Source: CAZJDV01 sp964544865
Lineage (GTDB): Bacteria; Chloroflexota; Dehalococcoidia; Lucifugimonadales; CAJWER01
Reading direction: 5' to 3'
NCBI GenBank assembly: GCA_964544865.1
Contig: CAZJDV010000036.1
Location: forward strand, 1-23,584
Length of the DNA: 23,584 nt
In this document: piece by piece, positions 7,060-14,686 of the stretch
Layout of the letters: each line of letters begins with the position of its first letter
How positions within the stretch are numbered: the first letter of the stretch is position 1
Position numbers and translations under genes: made by a program
Notes under the pieces: generated by a model
The model's database searches: none
What the model was told of the DNA's origin: nothing
The model's input: only the letters and a program-made list of their open reading frames with translations

Positions 7060-7326
7060 TCACCTCACCTCCACCACGGGATATACGCTTGCACGTCTCT
7101 TGTCTCGACGCACGTGCTCGAATTTGACGGTGCCGTCGACCAGGGCGAACAAGGTGTGGTCCCTGCCCAGGCCGACGTTGTTGCCGGGCTGGATTCGAGA
7201 TCCTCGCTGTCGCACGATTATCGACCCGGCCGACACGAATTCGGAATCGTATCGCTTGACGCCGAGCCTCTGTCCCTTGCTGTCCCGCCCGTTTCTTGTG
7301 CTGCCGCCGCCCTTTTTGTGGGCCAT
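7060..7326 (-). CDS. rpmA: 50S ribosomal protein L27
   Basis: L27 lies near the peptidyl transferase centre of the 50S subunit. The 88 residues start MAHKKGGGSTRNGRDSKGQR, which is the standard mature N-terminus with the glycine- and lysine-rich arm that reaches the active site. There is no cleavable N-terminal extension of the Firmicutes type. FVSAGSIIVRQRG, GNNVGLGRDHTLFAL and DGTVKFE are all canonical. The ATG at 7326 follows GGGGAAG. It is the middle gene of rplU-rpmA-rpmE; the gap to rplU is 24 bases. Confidence 0.98.
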   Translation of the reverse strand: MAHKKGGGSTRNGRDSKGQRLGVKRYDSEFVSAGSIIVRQRGSRIQPGNNVGLGRDHTLFALVDGTVKFEHVRRDKRRASVYPVVEVR

Positions 7327-7350
7327 ACAACTTCCCCGTTCAGTAGCTTG

Positions 7351-7668
7351 CTATGATGAGATGCCGGTTATCTTGAGATCGGTGTATCCCTGCCTGTGTC
7401 CGTTGCGCCTTCGGTATCGAGTCTTCGCCCTGTACTTGAAGATCACGAGCTTCTTGCCTCTGCCGTTTTCCAGCACCTCAGTCGTAACCGCTGCGCCGGG
7501 CACAGTGGGTGATCCGAGCGTCACCTTGCCGTCCTCGGATACCAAAAGCACCTCGTCCAACTCGACAGCTTCGCCCACCGTGTTCGGGAGGCTTTCCACC
7601 CTGATGGTGTCGCCGGTCTGGACCCGATACTGTTTGCCGCCCGTCTTTACTATCGCATATGTCGCCAA
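7351..7668 (-). CDS. rplU: 50S ribosomal protein L21
   Basis: L21 is a 50S assembly protein that contacts domain II of 23S rRNA. The 105 residues begin MATYAIVKTGGKQYRVQTGD, a textbook L21 start, and end with KTRYRRRNGHRQGYTDLKITGI. The start codon is TTG at 7668; the ATG a few bases upstream is in another frame. GAGGTG sits 5 bases before the TTG. The promoter at 7687-7715 would start transcription only about 12 bases before the start codon, so the leader consists of little more than the ribosome binding site. It is the first gene of the L21-L27-L31 operon. Confidence 0.97.
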   Translation of the reverse strand: MATYAIVKTGGKQYRVQTGDTIRVESLPNTVGEAVELDEVLLVSEDGKVTLGSPTVPGAAVTTEVLENGRGKKLVIFKYRAKTRYRRRNGHRQGYTDLKITGISS

Positions 7669-7686
7669 ATGAGCACCTCATGTACT

Positions 7687-7715
7687 ATTGTACGAAGGTA
7701 CGCCTCATCGGTCAA
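7687..7715 (-). promoter_or_regulatory. Sigma-70-type promoter of rplU-rpmA-rpmE
   Basis: On the minus strand a TTGACC -35 (complement of 7715-7710) is followed by a 17-base spacer and a TACAAT -10 (complement of 7692-7687). The match to consensus is 10 of 12. The predicted start near 7680 leaves a leader of about 12 bases. Confidence 0.75.
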
Positions 7716-7846
7716 CCTGCGGCGGGTCGCTAATAGCAGCATCCGTCACGCTTCAAGCCGCCAGGCCGCCCACTGCGTAAAACGAGCGACGCTGGTGACA
7801 TCCGTGTCTGAGCCGCATTGAAACTAGTGGAAGGCGGTTAGAGTTG

Positions 7847-7987
7847 TTACGCCTTGCCGATTCGGAATACTTTGGTACTGCACACTGGGCACTTTCCCTG
7901 GGTGGCAGGCCGTCCGTTCTTCAGAGTGACTGCTTCTGGATTGCTGATCTCACGCTTCGTCCTGCACTTGAAGCAATAGGCCTCCAT
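7847..7987 (-). CDS. DUF5679 mini zinc-ribbon protein
   Basis: This 46-residue protein is too short for many gene callers. It reads MEAYCFKCRTKREISNPEAV and continues through KNGRPATQG to CPVCSTKVFRIGKA. Two CxxC knuckles (Cys5/Cys8 and Cys33/Cys36) form a zinc ribbon, and the KNGRPATQGKCPVC segment is the signature of the DUF5679 family. The function is unknown; nucleic acid or protein binding is only a guess. The chosen ATG (7987) lies 8 bases after a perfect AGGAGGTG; an ATG slightly upstream opens a 13-codon frame without homology. A near-consensus promoter lies just upstream, so the gene is probably single and well expressed. Confidence 0.85.
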   Translation of the reverse strand: MEAYCFKCRTKREISNPEAVTLKNGRPATQGKCPVCSTKVFRIGKA

Positions 7988-8027
7988 TCATAACACCTCC
8001 TGAGGTTATAGCCCTAAAACAAACTAG

Positions 8028-8056
8028 ACCATATATGGAAAACAAGGCCATGTCAA
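8028..8056 (-). promoter_or_regulatory. Sigma-70-type promoter of the DUF5679 gene
   Basis: On the minus strand a perfect TTGACA (complement of 8056-8051) is followed by exactly 17 bases and TATGGT (complement of 8033-8028). The leader to the ATG at 7987 would be about 35 bases and contains AGGAGGTG. Confidence 0.75.
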
Positions 8057-8314
8057 TAGTGAAAATGGGGGCAACTGACTTTTTTCGTGGACAGGGTGGC
8101 GCCTGCTAGATCAGAATGTCCGGATGGCTTTCTCGCGATAGGCCCCACGTTCGCTCACGCAGGCAGGCTCCCATCCAGCGGTGAATGGCGCGGGCCTCGG
8201 CTCGGCCGCGTGCGGGGCAGTGGGTCCAATCGCTTTCTCAACACAAGAGAAGGATTTCACGAACCCGCCGGCCCGCCGGCGATTCTCTATTTGGACTGGC
8301 CACGAATTTGGATA
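8057..8314. other. Gene-free stretch downstream of truB
   Basis: Together with the promoter region this gap is about 327 bases. It holds a perfect inverted repeat CGCCGGC-CC-GCCGGCG at 8266-8281. A second, 9-bp imperfect stem pairs GGACTGGCC near 8294-8302 with GGTCAGTCC near 8322-8330; it overlaps the truB stop and may end or protect the truB transcript, although no T tract follows. No domain is recognisable in any frame between them. Confidence 0.45.
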
Positions 8315-9310
8315 CTAGTCGGTCAGTCCACCCGACTTATAGCTAAGGTTGAAGACCCGGCTGGACTTCCATTCGCGGGTCGAAGAGTTGAAGGACATCA
8401 ACGCGAGGAACCTCCCGTCCAGGCTGTAGACCCGGCACAGCTCGTTTCTACGCGACTCGGGTATCCCCAGACCCGCGGGCAACGGACGGCCATGCCTGAT
8501 CATTTCCTCGACCTGCCCTCCCACGATGATCGCGCGCAGGCTATCGACCGCCATGTCGGGCGGATGCAGCCGGTCCTTCCAGGAGCCGTCTTCGAAACAC
8601 CGCTCGGCCTGCTGCAGGGTCAGCGCCTTGGTGATGTCGAATGGCCCGCTCCGCAGTCTTACCAGGCTCTTGAGGTGACCGCCACAGCCGAGGAGCCGGC
8701 CGAGGTCGTAGGCCAGGGAGCGCACGTAGAACCCGCGGCCACAATGAACCTCGATGTCTAGCCGCGGGGTAGACCAGTCCTTGAAATCGATGTCGATGAC
8801 CTCGACTCTGCGAGCCTTGCGGTCGACCTCGATCCCGGCCCGCGCCAGCTCGTAGAGCCGCTTGCCCTCCCTCTTTAGCGCGCTGTACATGGGAGGCACC
8901 TGCTCGATAACGCCCATGAAGCTGGCCAGCGCGGCCTCGAGGTCCTGACGGGTGATTCCCGACGCGTCGGCCCGACTCGTGACCGCTCCCTGGCTGTCGT
9001 ACGTGTCGGTCTCGACGCCCAGCTCAATCACGGCCCGGTATACCCGTGTGCCGTCTATCAGGTACTCCATCATCCGCGTGGCCTGGCCGAAGCAGACAGG
9101 GATGACGCCGGTGGCGAACGGGTCGAGGGTCCCGCCGTGACCCACCCGCCTTTGCCCGCTCGCGCGCTTGATGCGGCGCAGGACATCCATGCTGGTGATG
9201 CCCTCGGGCTTATCGACGTTCAGCATGCCGTCGATCTGAGGGGGGCGGGTCCGCCGGCCGTATGGCCGATCAGACCTGGGGGGATCTTCTTTTTCCTGGT
9301 TTGCCGCCAT
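8315..9310 (-). CDS. truB: tRNA pseudouridine(55) synthase TruB
   Basis: TruB makes pseudouridine 55 in the T loop of tRNAs. The conserved core starts at residue 27 with DGMLNVDKPEGITSMDV, so the first 26 charged residues are a non-conserved extension or the true start lies further in. The catalytic aspartate is Asp63 in GHGGTLDPFATGV. Other hallmarks are YRAVIELGVETDTYDSQG, PPMYSALKREGKRLYELAR and CGRGFYVRSLAYDLG. The C-terminal region (about 240-331) is PUA-like (LPAGLGIPES, then CRVYSLDGRFLAL). It is the last gene of nusA-ylxR-infB-rbfA-truB, a common bacterial order, with 35 bases to rbfA. Confidence 0.96.
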   Translation of the reverse strand: MAANQEKEDPPRSDRPYGRRTRPPQIDGMLNVDKPEGITSMDVLRRIKRASGQRRVGHGGTLDPFATGVIPVCFGQATRMMEYLIDGTRVYRAVIELGVETDTYDSQGAVTSRADASGITRQDLEAALASFMGVIEQVPPMYSALKREGKRLYELARAGIEVDRKARRVEVIDIDFKDWSTPRLDIEVHCGRGFYVRSLAYDLGRLLGCGGHLKSLVRLRSGPFDITKALTLQQAERCFEDGSWKDRLHPPDMAVDSLRAIIVGGQVEEMIRHGRPLPAGLGIPESRRNELCRVYSLDGRFLALMSFNSSTREWKSSRVFNLSYKSGGLTD

Positions 9311-9345
9311 CCAAACTCGCCTGTCGATGGATTACCCTGGCCGTT

Positions 9346-9741
9346 TCACACCCTCTCTTGAGGCTCCTCGGCTTCCTGGGGCTCCTCGACGGTTTCCGGG
9401 CCAGGCGCAACCTCGTCGATGAGCCTCAGCATCGCGTCGCCTCTCTCGATGGACTCGTCTATTCGAAAGCCCACCTGCGGGACCGTCCTGAGGCTGAGCC
9501 TATCGCGGAGTGCCCTGCGGATGAACCCCGATGCTGACTTTAGCGCCTTGAGCGTGCGGTCCTTGTGGACCTGCTTGCCCAATACGCTGATGTATACCCA
9601 CGACCGCGAAAGGTCCCGCGACGTGTCGACGCGGGTCACGGTGATGAGCTGTGAGAGCCTCGGGTCGCGCAAGTCGGCCGCAACGATACGGCTGATTTCC
9701 TCGCGCAGGAGAACATTCACACGTTCGATGCGGCGGGTCAT
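9346..9741 (-). CDS. rbfA: 30S ribosome-binding factor RbfA
   Basis: RbfA is a KH-like factor that binds the immature 30S subunit near helix 1 of 16S rRNA and helps late maturation. The 131 residues open with MTRRIERVNVLLREEISRIV and contain DLRDPRLSQLITVTRVDTSRD, KALKSASGFIRRALRDRLSLRTVPQVGFRID, and the usual Ser-Ile-Glu-Arg helix. The tail is a short acidic stretch (EEPQEAEEPQERV). The ATG at 9741 follows a GGAGG. Gene order between infB and truB is standard. Confidence 0.96.
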   Translation of the reverse strand: MTRRIERVNVLLREEISRIVAADLRDPRLSQLITVTRVDTSRDLSRSWVYISVLGKQVHKDRTLKALKSASGFIRRALRDRLSLRTVPQVGFRIDESIERGDAMLRLIDEVAPGPETVEEPQEAEEPQERV

Positions 9742-9793
9742 GGGGAGAACCTCCGGGTGGGCTTGGGGCGGGGGTTCGGCGGCCTGCGAGCCG

Positions 9794-11635
9794 CTAGGTC
9801 ACCTCTTCGGTTATGTGACCCTCCATGATGTCGCCTTCCAGATAGTCCGAGAATCCGTCCACGACGAGGCCGCCCTCGACACCGGTGCCAATCTCCCTCA
9901 CATCGTCTTTGAAGTGTTTTAGGCTGATTATCGGCCCGGAGAATATTCGCTTGTTATCCCTCAGGATGTCCACGCGCGCACCTCGGGATATCCGGCCCCG
10001 GTTGACGTAGATTCCGGCTGCTTTCTGCCGGCGTCCAACGTTGAACACCGCGCGTACGGTCGCGACGCCCTCGACGATGTCGCGGACGGTGGGCGCCAGC
10101 ATTCCCTTGAGCGCGCTTCGGATGTCGTCGATGAGGTTGTAGATGATGTCGTAGTTGCGTATTTCCACGCCCTCTTGTCTCGCCAGCGATTCGGCGCCGA
10201 GCTCGGGCGTAGTGTTGAAGCCGATTATTATCGCCTCGGACGCCACGGCCAGGAGGACGTCGGACTCGGTGATCGTCCCGCTGGCGGCATGAACGATATT
10301 CACGCTTGTCTCTTCCGTGCTGAGGGCAAGGAGCGCGCCGCGAATCGCGCCGATAGTGCCCTGTACGTCAGTCTTGACTATGAGGTCGAGCGCCCCTGAT
10401 TTGCCCGACTCCAGCCTGGAGTGGAGCTGCTCCAGGGTAACCCCGGCGCCACTTCTTCCCTCACGCTCCTTTATTCGTCGCTCTGTTACCTCGCGGGCGG
10501 TCTTCTCGTTGGGAGCGATCTCGAAGACATCGCCGGCCTCGGGAAGACTGCTCAAGCCCAGAATCGAGACGGGTACTGACGGCCTTGCCTCGTCAAGCCG
10601 CTTGCCGTGCTCGTCCAGCATCGCCCTGACCTTCCCTCGCGCCTCGCCCGCCACAACGTAGTCGCCGACACGAAGGGTGCCGGTCTGGACGAGGACAGTG
10701 GCCAGAGACCCTCTGCTCTTGTCGATCCGGGCCTCGACGACGACGCCTTTCGCCGGCCTGTTCGGGTTTGCTTTGAGGTCGCCCACTTCGGCCACGATGA
10801 GGATATTGTCCAAAAGATCGGAAAGGCCCTCGCCTTTCAGGGCTGAGACCGGGACCGCGATCACGTCGCCTCCCCACTCCTCGATCAGTAGATCGTGCTC
10901 GGCGAGCTGGCGCTTGACCCGTTCCTGGTCAGCCTCCGGCCGGTCGATCTTGTTTATGGCGACAACCATGGGCACGCCCGCCGCTTTGATGTGGTCGATC
11001 GCTTCGATCGTTTGCGGCATGATGCCGTCGTCGGCGGCGAGCACGAGGACGGCGATGTCGGTGACCTGGGCTCCCCTGGCCCGCATGGCGGTGAAAGCCT
11101 CGTGGCCAGGCGTATCAAGGAACGTTATCAGGTGTCCGTCCGACTCGACCTGGTATGCGCCGATGTGCTGAGTGATGCCCCCGGCCTCGCCGGCGATCAC
11201 GTTGGTGTCCCGGATCGAGTCCAACAGCGTGGTCTTGCCATGGTCGACGTGGCCCAGAATCGTCACCACCGGGGTGCGAGGCTCCAACTGCGACTCGTCC
11301 TCCTCGTCTGAAGAGATGACCAGCGACCCCGGCCCTCGGTCCGCCGCTTTGGGACGCCTGACTTGAAACCCGAGCGACTGGGCGATCATGGCCGCGGTCT
11401 CGAACTCCACGACCTCGTTGACGGTGAGCATAAGCCCTGCCCGCATCAACTGCTTGATAACATCTATGGGAGCGACGCCCATAAGCGAGGAGAGCTTGCC
11501 GACGGTCACCGCAGGCGGAATCTCCAATAGCGGTCGCGCGGCGGCGTCGGCCGTCGCCGTGTCGGGATCCTGTTGCGGTTTCTCCGCATCGGCGCTGCTG
11601 ATCGATGTCTGCGGCGGGGCGGGTCTATTTGCCAT
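9794..11635 (-). CDS. infB: Translation initiation factor IF-2
   Basis: IF-2 is the GTPase that brings fMet-tRNA to the 30S subunit and promotes subunit joining. At 613 residues it is a short version; the long variable N-terminal region of the E. coli protein is absent and only an IF2_N module (about 41-95, with VGKLSSLMGVAPIDVIKQLM) precedes the G domain. G-domain motifs are GHVDHGKTT (128-136), the switch segment GGITQHIGAY, DTPGHEAF (174-181), NKID (228-231) and a SALKGEGL G5 loop. Domains II to IV follow to VEGGLVVDGFSDYLEGDIMEGH. It lies 45 bases after ylxR and shares the nusA transcript. Confidence 0.98.
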   Translation of the reverse strand: MANRPAPPQTSISSADAEKPQQDPDTATADAAARPLLEIPPAVTVGKLSSLMGVAPIDVIKQLMRAGLMLTVNEVVEFETAAMIAQSLGFQVRRPKAADRGPGSLVISSDEEDESQLEPRTPVVTILGHVDHGKTTLLDSIRDTNVIAGEAGGITQHIGAYQVESDGHLITFLDTPGHEAFTAMRARGAQVTDIAVLVLAADDGIMPQTIEAIDHIKAAGVPMVVAINKIDRPEADQERVKRQLAEHDLLIEEWGGDVIAVPVSALKGEGLSDLLDNILIVAEVGDLKANPNRPAKGVVVEARIDKSRGSLATVLVQTGTLRVGDYVVAGEARGKVRAMLDEHGKRLDEARPSVPVSILGLSSLPEAGDVFEIAPNEKTAREVTERRIKEREGRSGAGVTLEQLHSRLESGKSGALDLIVKTDVQGTIGAIRGALLALSTEETSVNIVHAASGTITESDVLLAVASEAIIIGFNTTPELGAESLARQEGVEIRNYDIIYNLIDDIRSALKGMLAPTVRDIVEGVATVRAVFNVGRRQKAAGIYVNRGRISRGARVDILRDNKRIFSGPIISLKHFKDDVREIGTGVEGGLVVDGFSDYLEGDIMEGHITEEVT

Positions 11636-11680
11636 GTGTCTCCAGTCTGATGTTGACGACAGGGGGCCGGCGCCCCGGTG

Positions 11681-11965
11681 TCAGGCCGTCACCTGCGCCT
11701 CGATCGAGGTCACCGCGTCCGACCATTCCTTGTCGCTCATTTTACGGCGGAGCGCGAAATCTATCCGGCTCCGCTTGACGGGTCCCTGGGCGCAATTGCC
11801 GTCTTTGCAGATGTATGCGCCGCGCCCCTGGGCCTTTCCCGATGGGTCCGCCTGCACACCGCCTTGCGGCGCGGCCACAAGACGGAGCAGATTGCCTTTC
11901 GTGGTTTTGGTACCGCAAACGACACAGGTCCGCAGCGGCAGGCGCTTGCCGGCTCTATTGGACAA
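11681..11965 (-). CDS. YlxR family (DUF448) RNA-binding protein
   Basis: This small basic protein of 94 residues belongs to the YlxR/DUF448 family found between nusA and infB. The family signature is visible as PLRTCVVCGTKTTKGNLLRLV followed by GRGAYICKDGNCAQGPVKR. In Firmicutes the family has been linked to RNA binding and modulation of RNase P; whether that holds here is inference. The gene starts 11 bases after the nusA stop, consistent with co-transcription. Four cysteines (two near residue 15, two near residue 55) might bind a metal, although the family is not generally described as a metalloprotein. Confidence 0.93.
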   Translation of the reverse strand: MSNRAGKRLPLRTCVVCGTKTTKGNLLRLVAAPQGGVQADPSGKAQGRGAYICKDGNCAQGPVKRSRIDFALRRKMSDKEWSDAVTSIEAQVTA

Positions 11966-11976
11966 GAGCCCCCTGC

Positions 11977-13536
11977 CTAGCGCCGTTTGACGGGCCTGGC
12001 ACGGCGCCGGCCTCGGCGCCGGCCTCGTCTCGGACCGCCGGCCTCTCCCAGCTCAACGATGTCTTCTCTGAAGCGGATTACCCCGGGGTCCTGGGACGAT
12101 TGGCTACGCACTGACCATACTTCGGCTGGAAGCTCATCGATCGACGTGGACCTTTCCCCGGCGCCGACGGCCACTTCCTCGTGCTCTTCGGGCGCGACCG
12201 GCTCGAAGGGGATCTCCTCAAGTATGTCCGCCTCGGTTACGGCAACCGGTTCTTCTTCGGCAGGCGGTTCGTCCACCACGGCCTCCACCGCCTCAACCAC
12301 CGCCGTGGGATCCTCCACCTCCGCCACGACCTCCGGTTCCTCCGGGGCCACCGCCACCGCCTCTGCCTCCACCGCCACCGCCTCTGCCACAACCGGCTCG
12401 GGGGGGGAGGCCTCCTCAACCTCTGCGACCTCGGGGGTCGCCACGGTCACCTCGGCGACGACCGCTGCCGCCTCCTCGACGGCCGCAGCGGCTTCGATGG
12501 CCTCCATCTCGACGTTGCTCTTTATGTCGACCTTCCAGCCCGTAAGCCTGGCCGCAAGCCTCGCGCTCTGCCCTTCTTTTCCAATGGCGAGCGAGAGCTG
12601 GTTCTCCGGTACCACCGCGATGGCGGACTGATGCTCTTCGTCGACTTCGACGCGCATCACCATCGAGGGGCTTAGGGCACGGGCGATGTACTGGGCCGGA
12701 TCACGAAACCACTGGACTACGTCGATCTTCTCGCCGTGAAGCTCGTTAACTATGTTCTGGATGCGGATGCCCCGGAGGCCGACACAGGAGCCGACGGCGT
12801 CCACGCCGTCCTGCTTAGCGAAGACCGCAACCTTGCTACGGGACCCGGCCTCCCTGGCGATGTCCATGATCTCCACGGCGCCGTTGTAGATCTCGGGGAC
12901 CTCCATCTCGAATAGTCGCTTGAGAAGGAGTTTGTCGGCCCGGGAAACGATTATCTCGGGACCCTTGTTCGACTGCCGCACCGTCTGCAGGAGGACCTTG
13001 AGTTTCATCCCCACGCGGTAGCGTTCGTAGGGGGCCTGTTCCGACGGCGGGAGGATCGCCTCCGCGCGCCCCAACTCCACGGTGATATGCTTGATCTCCA
13101 TCTTCTGGATCGTTACTGTGAAGACCTCGCCTTCCTTGTCGGCGAACTCCTGGAACACGAGCTCGCGCTCGGCCTCTCTCAGCCGCTGGATGACGACCTG
13201 CTTCGCCGTCTGCGCGGCGATGCGTCCCGCGCTGTGAGGGAGGCTTTCGGTGGGCACCATCTCGCCGATCTCCGCCTCGGGCTTGATCTTCCTGGCATCC
13301 GCGAGGCTGATCTCTAGCAGCGGGTCCTCGACTTGCTCGGCCGCCATCTTCACGATGTAGATGCTGACTTCGCCTTCGACAGGGTCCAGCTTCACGGAGA
13401 TGTTCTGGCCCGCGGCCACACTGTCCCGTTTGTACGCGGAGACCAGCGCGGCCTCGATGGCTGACAGTACGACTTCCTTCGGCAGGCTGCGCTCGGCGGC
13501 CAGTTGGGTCAAAGCGATTATGAATTCGCTTTTCAT
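11977..13536 (-). CDS. nusA: Transcription termination/antitermination protein NusA
   Basis: NusA binds RNA polymerase and nascent RNA and controls pausing, intrinsic termination and antitermination. I choose the ATG at 13536 (MKSEFIIALTQLAAERSLPK); an in-frame GTG 12 bases upstream overlaps the AGGAGGTG ribosome binding site and is less likely. The N-terminal polymerase-binding domain, an S1 domain (about 130-200) and tandem KH domains (about 225-340, with GLRGIRIQNIVNELHGEKID and VVPENQLSLAIGKEGQSARL) are present. After residue 340 comes a roughly 115-residue Ala/Val/Glu/Pro-rich acidic stretch, and the protein ends in a very basic tail (RRGRRRGRRRARPVKRR). It heads the operon; rimP, often found upstream, is absent here. 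Confidence 0.97.
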   Translation of the reverse strand: MKSEFIIALTQLAAERSLPKEVVLSAIEAALVSAYKRDSVAAGQNISVKLDPVEGEVSIYIVKMAAEQVEDPLLEISLADARKIKPEAEIGEMVPTESLPHSAGRIAAQTAKQVVIQRLREAERELVFQEFADKEGEVFTVTIQKMEIKHITVELGRAEAILPPSEQAPYERYRVGMKLKVLLQTVRQSNKGPEIIVSRADKLLLKRLFEMEVPEIYNGAVEIMDIAREAGSRSKVAVFAKQDGVDAVGSCVGLRGIRIQNIVNELHGEKIDVVQWFRDPAQYIARALSPSMVMRVEVDEEHQSAIAVVPENQLSLAIGKEGQSARLAARLTGWKVDIKSNVEMEAIEAAAAVEEAAAVVAEVTVATPEVAEVEEASPPEPVVAEAVAVEAEAVAVAPEEPEVVAEVEDPTAVVEAVEAVVDEPPAEEEPVAVTEADILEEIPFEPVAPEEHEEVAVGAGERSTSIDELPAEVWSVRSQSSQDPGVIRFREDIVELGEAGGPRRGRRRGRRRARPVKRR

Positions 13537-13580
13537 ATCTACTGCCACCTCCTACTTTTGTTAGTTCAGCGGACCCCACT

Positions 13581-13608
13581 ATCAAAAAAAAGTGGGGTAC
13601 CCCACTTT
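13581..13608 (-). terminator. Leader terminator with overlapping antiterminator upstream of nusA
   Basis: The 20-base perfect palindrome AAAGTGGGGTACCCCACTTT (13589-13608) is followed on the minus strand by more T, giving a run of eight (complement of 13591-13584). This is a complete intrinsic terminator about 35 bases after the predicted transcript start and about 50 bases before the nusA ATG. A third segment AGTGGGGT (complement of 13580-13573) can pair instead with the ACCCCACT arm, which would destroy the terminator. The layout is that of an attenuator. Confidence 0.75.
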
Positions 13609-13648
13609 CATTGACGGCAACGCAATTACTGCAAATCTAATCAGCGTC

Positions 13649-13677
13649 AGTATACCATTTGCGGGCCGACTGTACAA
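13649..13677 (-). promoter_or_regulatory. Sigma-70-type promoter of the nusA operon
   Basis: On the minus strand TTGTAC (complement of 13677-13672) and TATACT (complement of 13654-13649) are separated by 17 bases. Ten of twelve positions match or nearly match consensus. The predicted start near 13642 gives a leader of about 105 bases containing the terminator-like hairpin. Confidence 0.7.
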
Positions 13678-13834
13678 GCGGAAAGAAAGGCGTATCAGCC
13701 TGGATTCGAGAGGTGGCCGCAGCAGCGATTGCGGCATCCCCCGGGCGATCGGGCTAGCGGGATTGTCAGGACGCGGCGCACCATCCATAATGACACGCGA
13801 GAGCTACATTCTGCAGGAAGACGCGGCGGCCTGG

Positions 13835-14611
13835 ATGACACACACGTTAGCGAGGCTGGCATGGGCCGGCGCCCTCGTCGCGACCCTGGCCGGGTGCACG
13901 GCGGCGGGCGGCGAGCCTCCGGAGTTGCTGGTGTTCGCGGCGGCGAGCCTGGTCGGCGCCCTTGATGAAATCGAGGAGGAGCTCGAGAGCAGTGGTGAGG
14001 TGAGGGTGGCGATCAGCTACGGCGCCTCGCAGATGCTGGCGCAGCAGATAGCCAGCGGCGCCCCGGCGGACCTGCTGATTTCGGCCGGAGAGTTTCCCGT
14101 GAGTTTCCTCCGGGACCGCGGATTGGTCGAGTCGGCGCCCATCCTGGTCCTCACCAATGAGCTCGTCGTCGCGGTACGTTCAAACACCGGTCCGCGGCTA
14201 ACGTCCATGGAAGACCTGGCCACGGCGAATGTGCGGCGCATAGCGGTCGCCGACGCGGGACTGGCGCCCGCCGGCCGCTACGCCAAGGAGTCGCTGGCAA
14301 GCCTGGGCCTGTGGGACGCCATCGGGCCCAAGCTCGTGAACGGGCCGGACGTGCGGGCTACTCTGGCCTATGTGGAGTCGGGGAGCGCCGACGCAGCCCT
14401 CGTGTACAGGACGGACGCGGAGGCTTCCGACAGGGTCGAGATCATGGACATCGTCCCCGGGGATAGCTACCCGCCGGTGATCTATCCCGCGGTAGTCCTC
14501 AGCGCGTCGAATCACGGAGCGGAGGCGCAGGACTTTCTTCGGTTTCTGGTCGGCGAGGAGGCGCGAGAGATTTTTCGGAGGTTCGGTTTCGTGCCTTTCG
14601 GGTCGCAATGA
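13835..14611 (+). CDS. modA: Molybdate ABC transporter substrate-binding lipoprotein ModA
   Basis: ModA captures molybdate (or tungstate) outside the membrane for the ModBC importer. I place the start at the ATG at 13835, which gives a lipoprotein signal MTHTLARLAWAGALVATLAGC with the lipobox Cys at residue 21; an in-frame ATG at 13790 would add acidic residues ahead of the signal. The mature part begins LLVFAAASLVGALDEI and shows the ModA segments SYGASQMLAQQIASGAPADLLISA and VYRTDAEAS, ending FLRFLVGEEAREIFRRFGFV. The length of 258 residues is normal. It is divergent from nusA and leads modABC. No molybdenum-cofactor riboswitch or ModE box was recognised. Confidence 0.94.
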   Translation: MTHTLARLAWAGALVATLAGCTAAGGEPPELLVFAAASLVGALDEIEEELESSGEVRVAISYGASQMLAQQIASGAPADLLISAGEFPVSFLRDRGLVESAPILVLTNELVVAVRSNTGPRLTSMEDLATANVRRIAVADAGLAPAGRYAKESLASLGLWDAIGPKLVNGPDVRATLAYVESGSADAALVYRTDAEASDRVEIMDIVPGDSYPPVIYPAVVLSASNHGAEAQDFLRFLVGEEAREIFRRFGFVPFGSQ

Positions 14612-14686
14612 GAGGACCCCGGGCAGCCACCGCTCTGGTTCGGGGAGAGTATGGGTATCGATAAAGACGAGGTAGGGTAAGCCGCC

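Noticed and set aside
8087..8761. A 224-codon plus-strand frame.
   Set aside because: Mostly antisense to truB and without family resemblance.
13609..13834. Molybdenum-cofactor riboswitch or ModE operator ahead of modA.
   Set aside because: No matching stem arrangement or inverted ModE-like box was seen.
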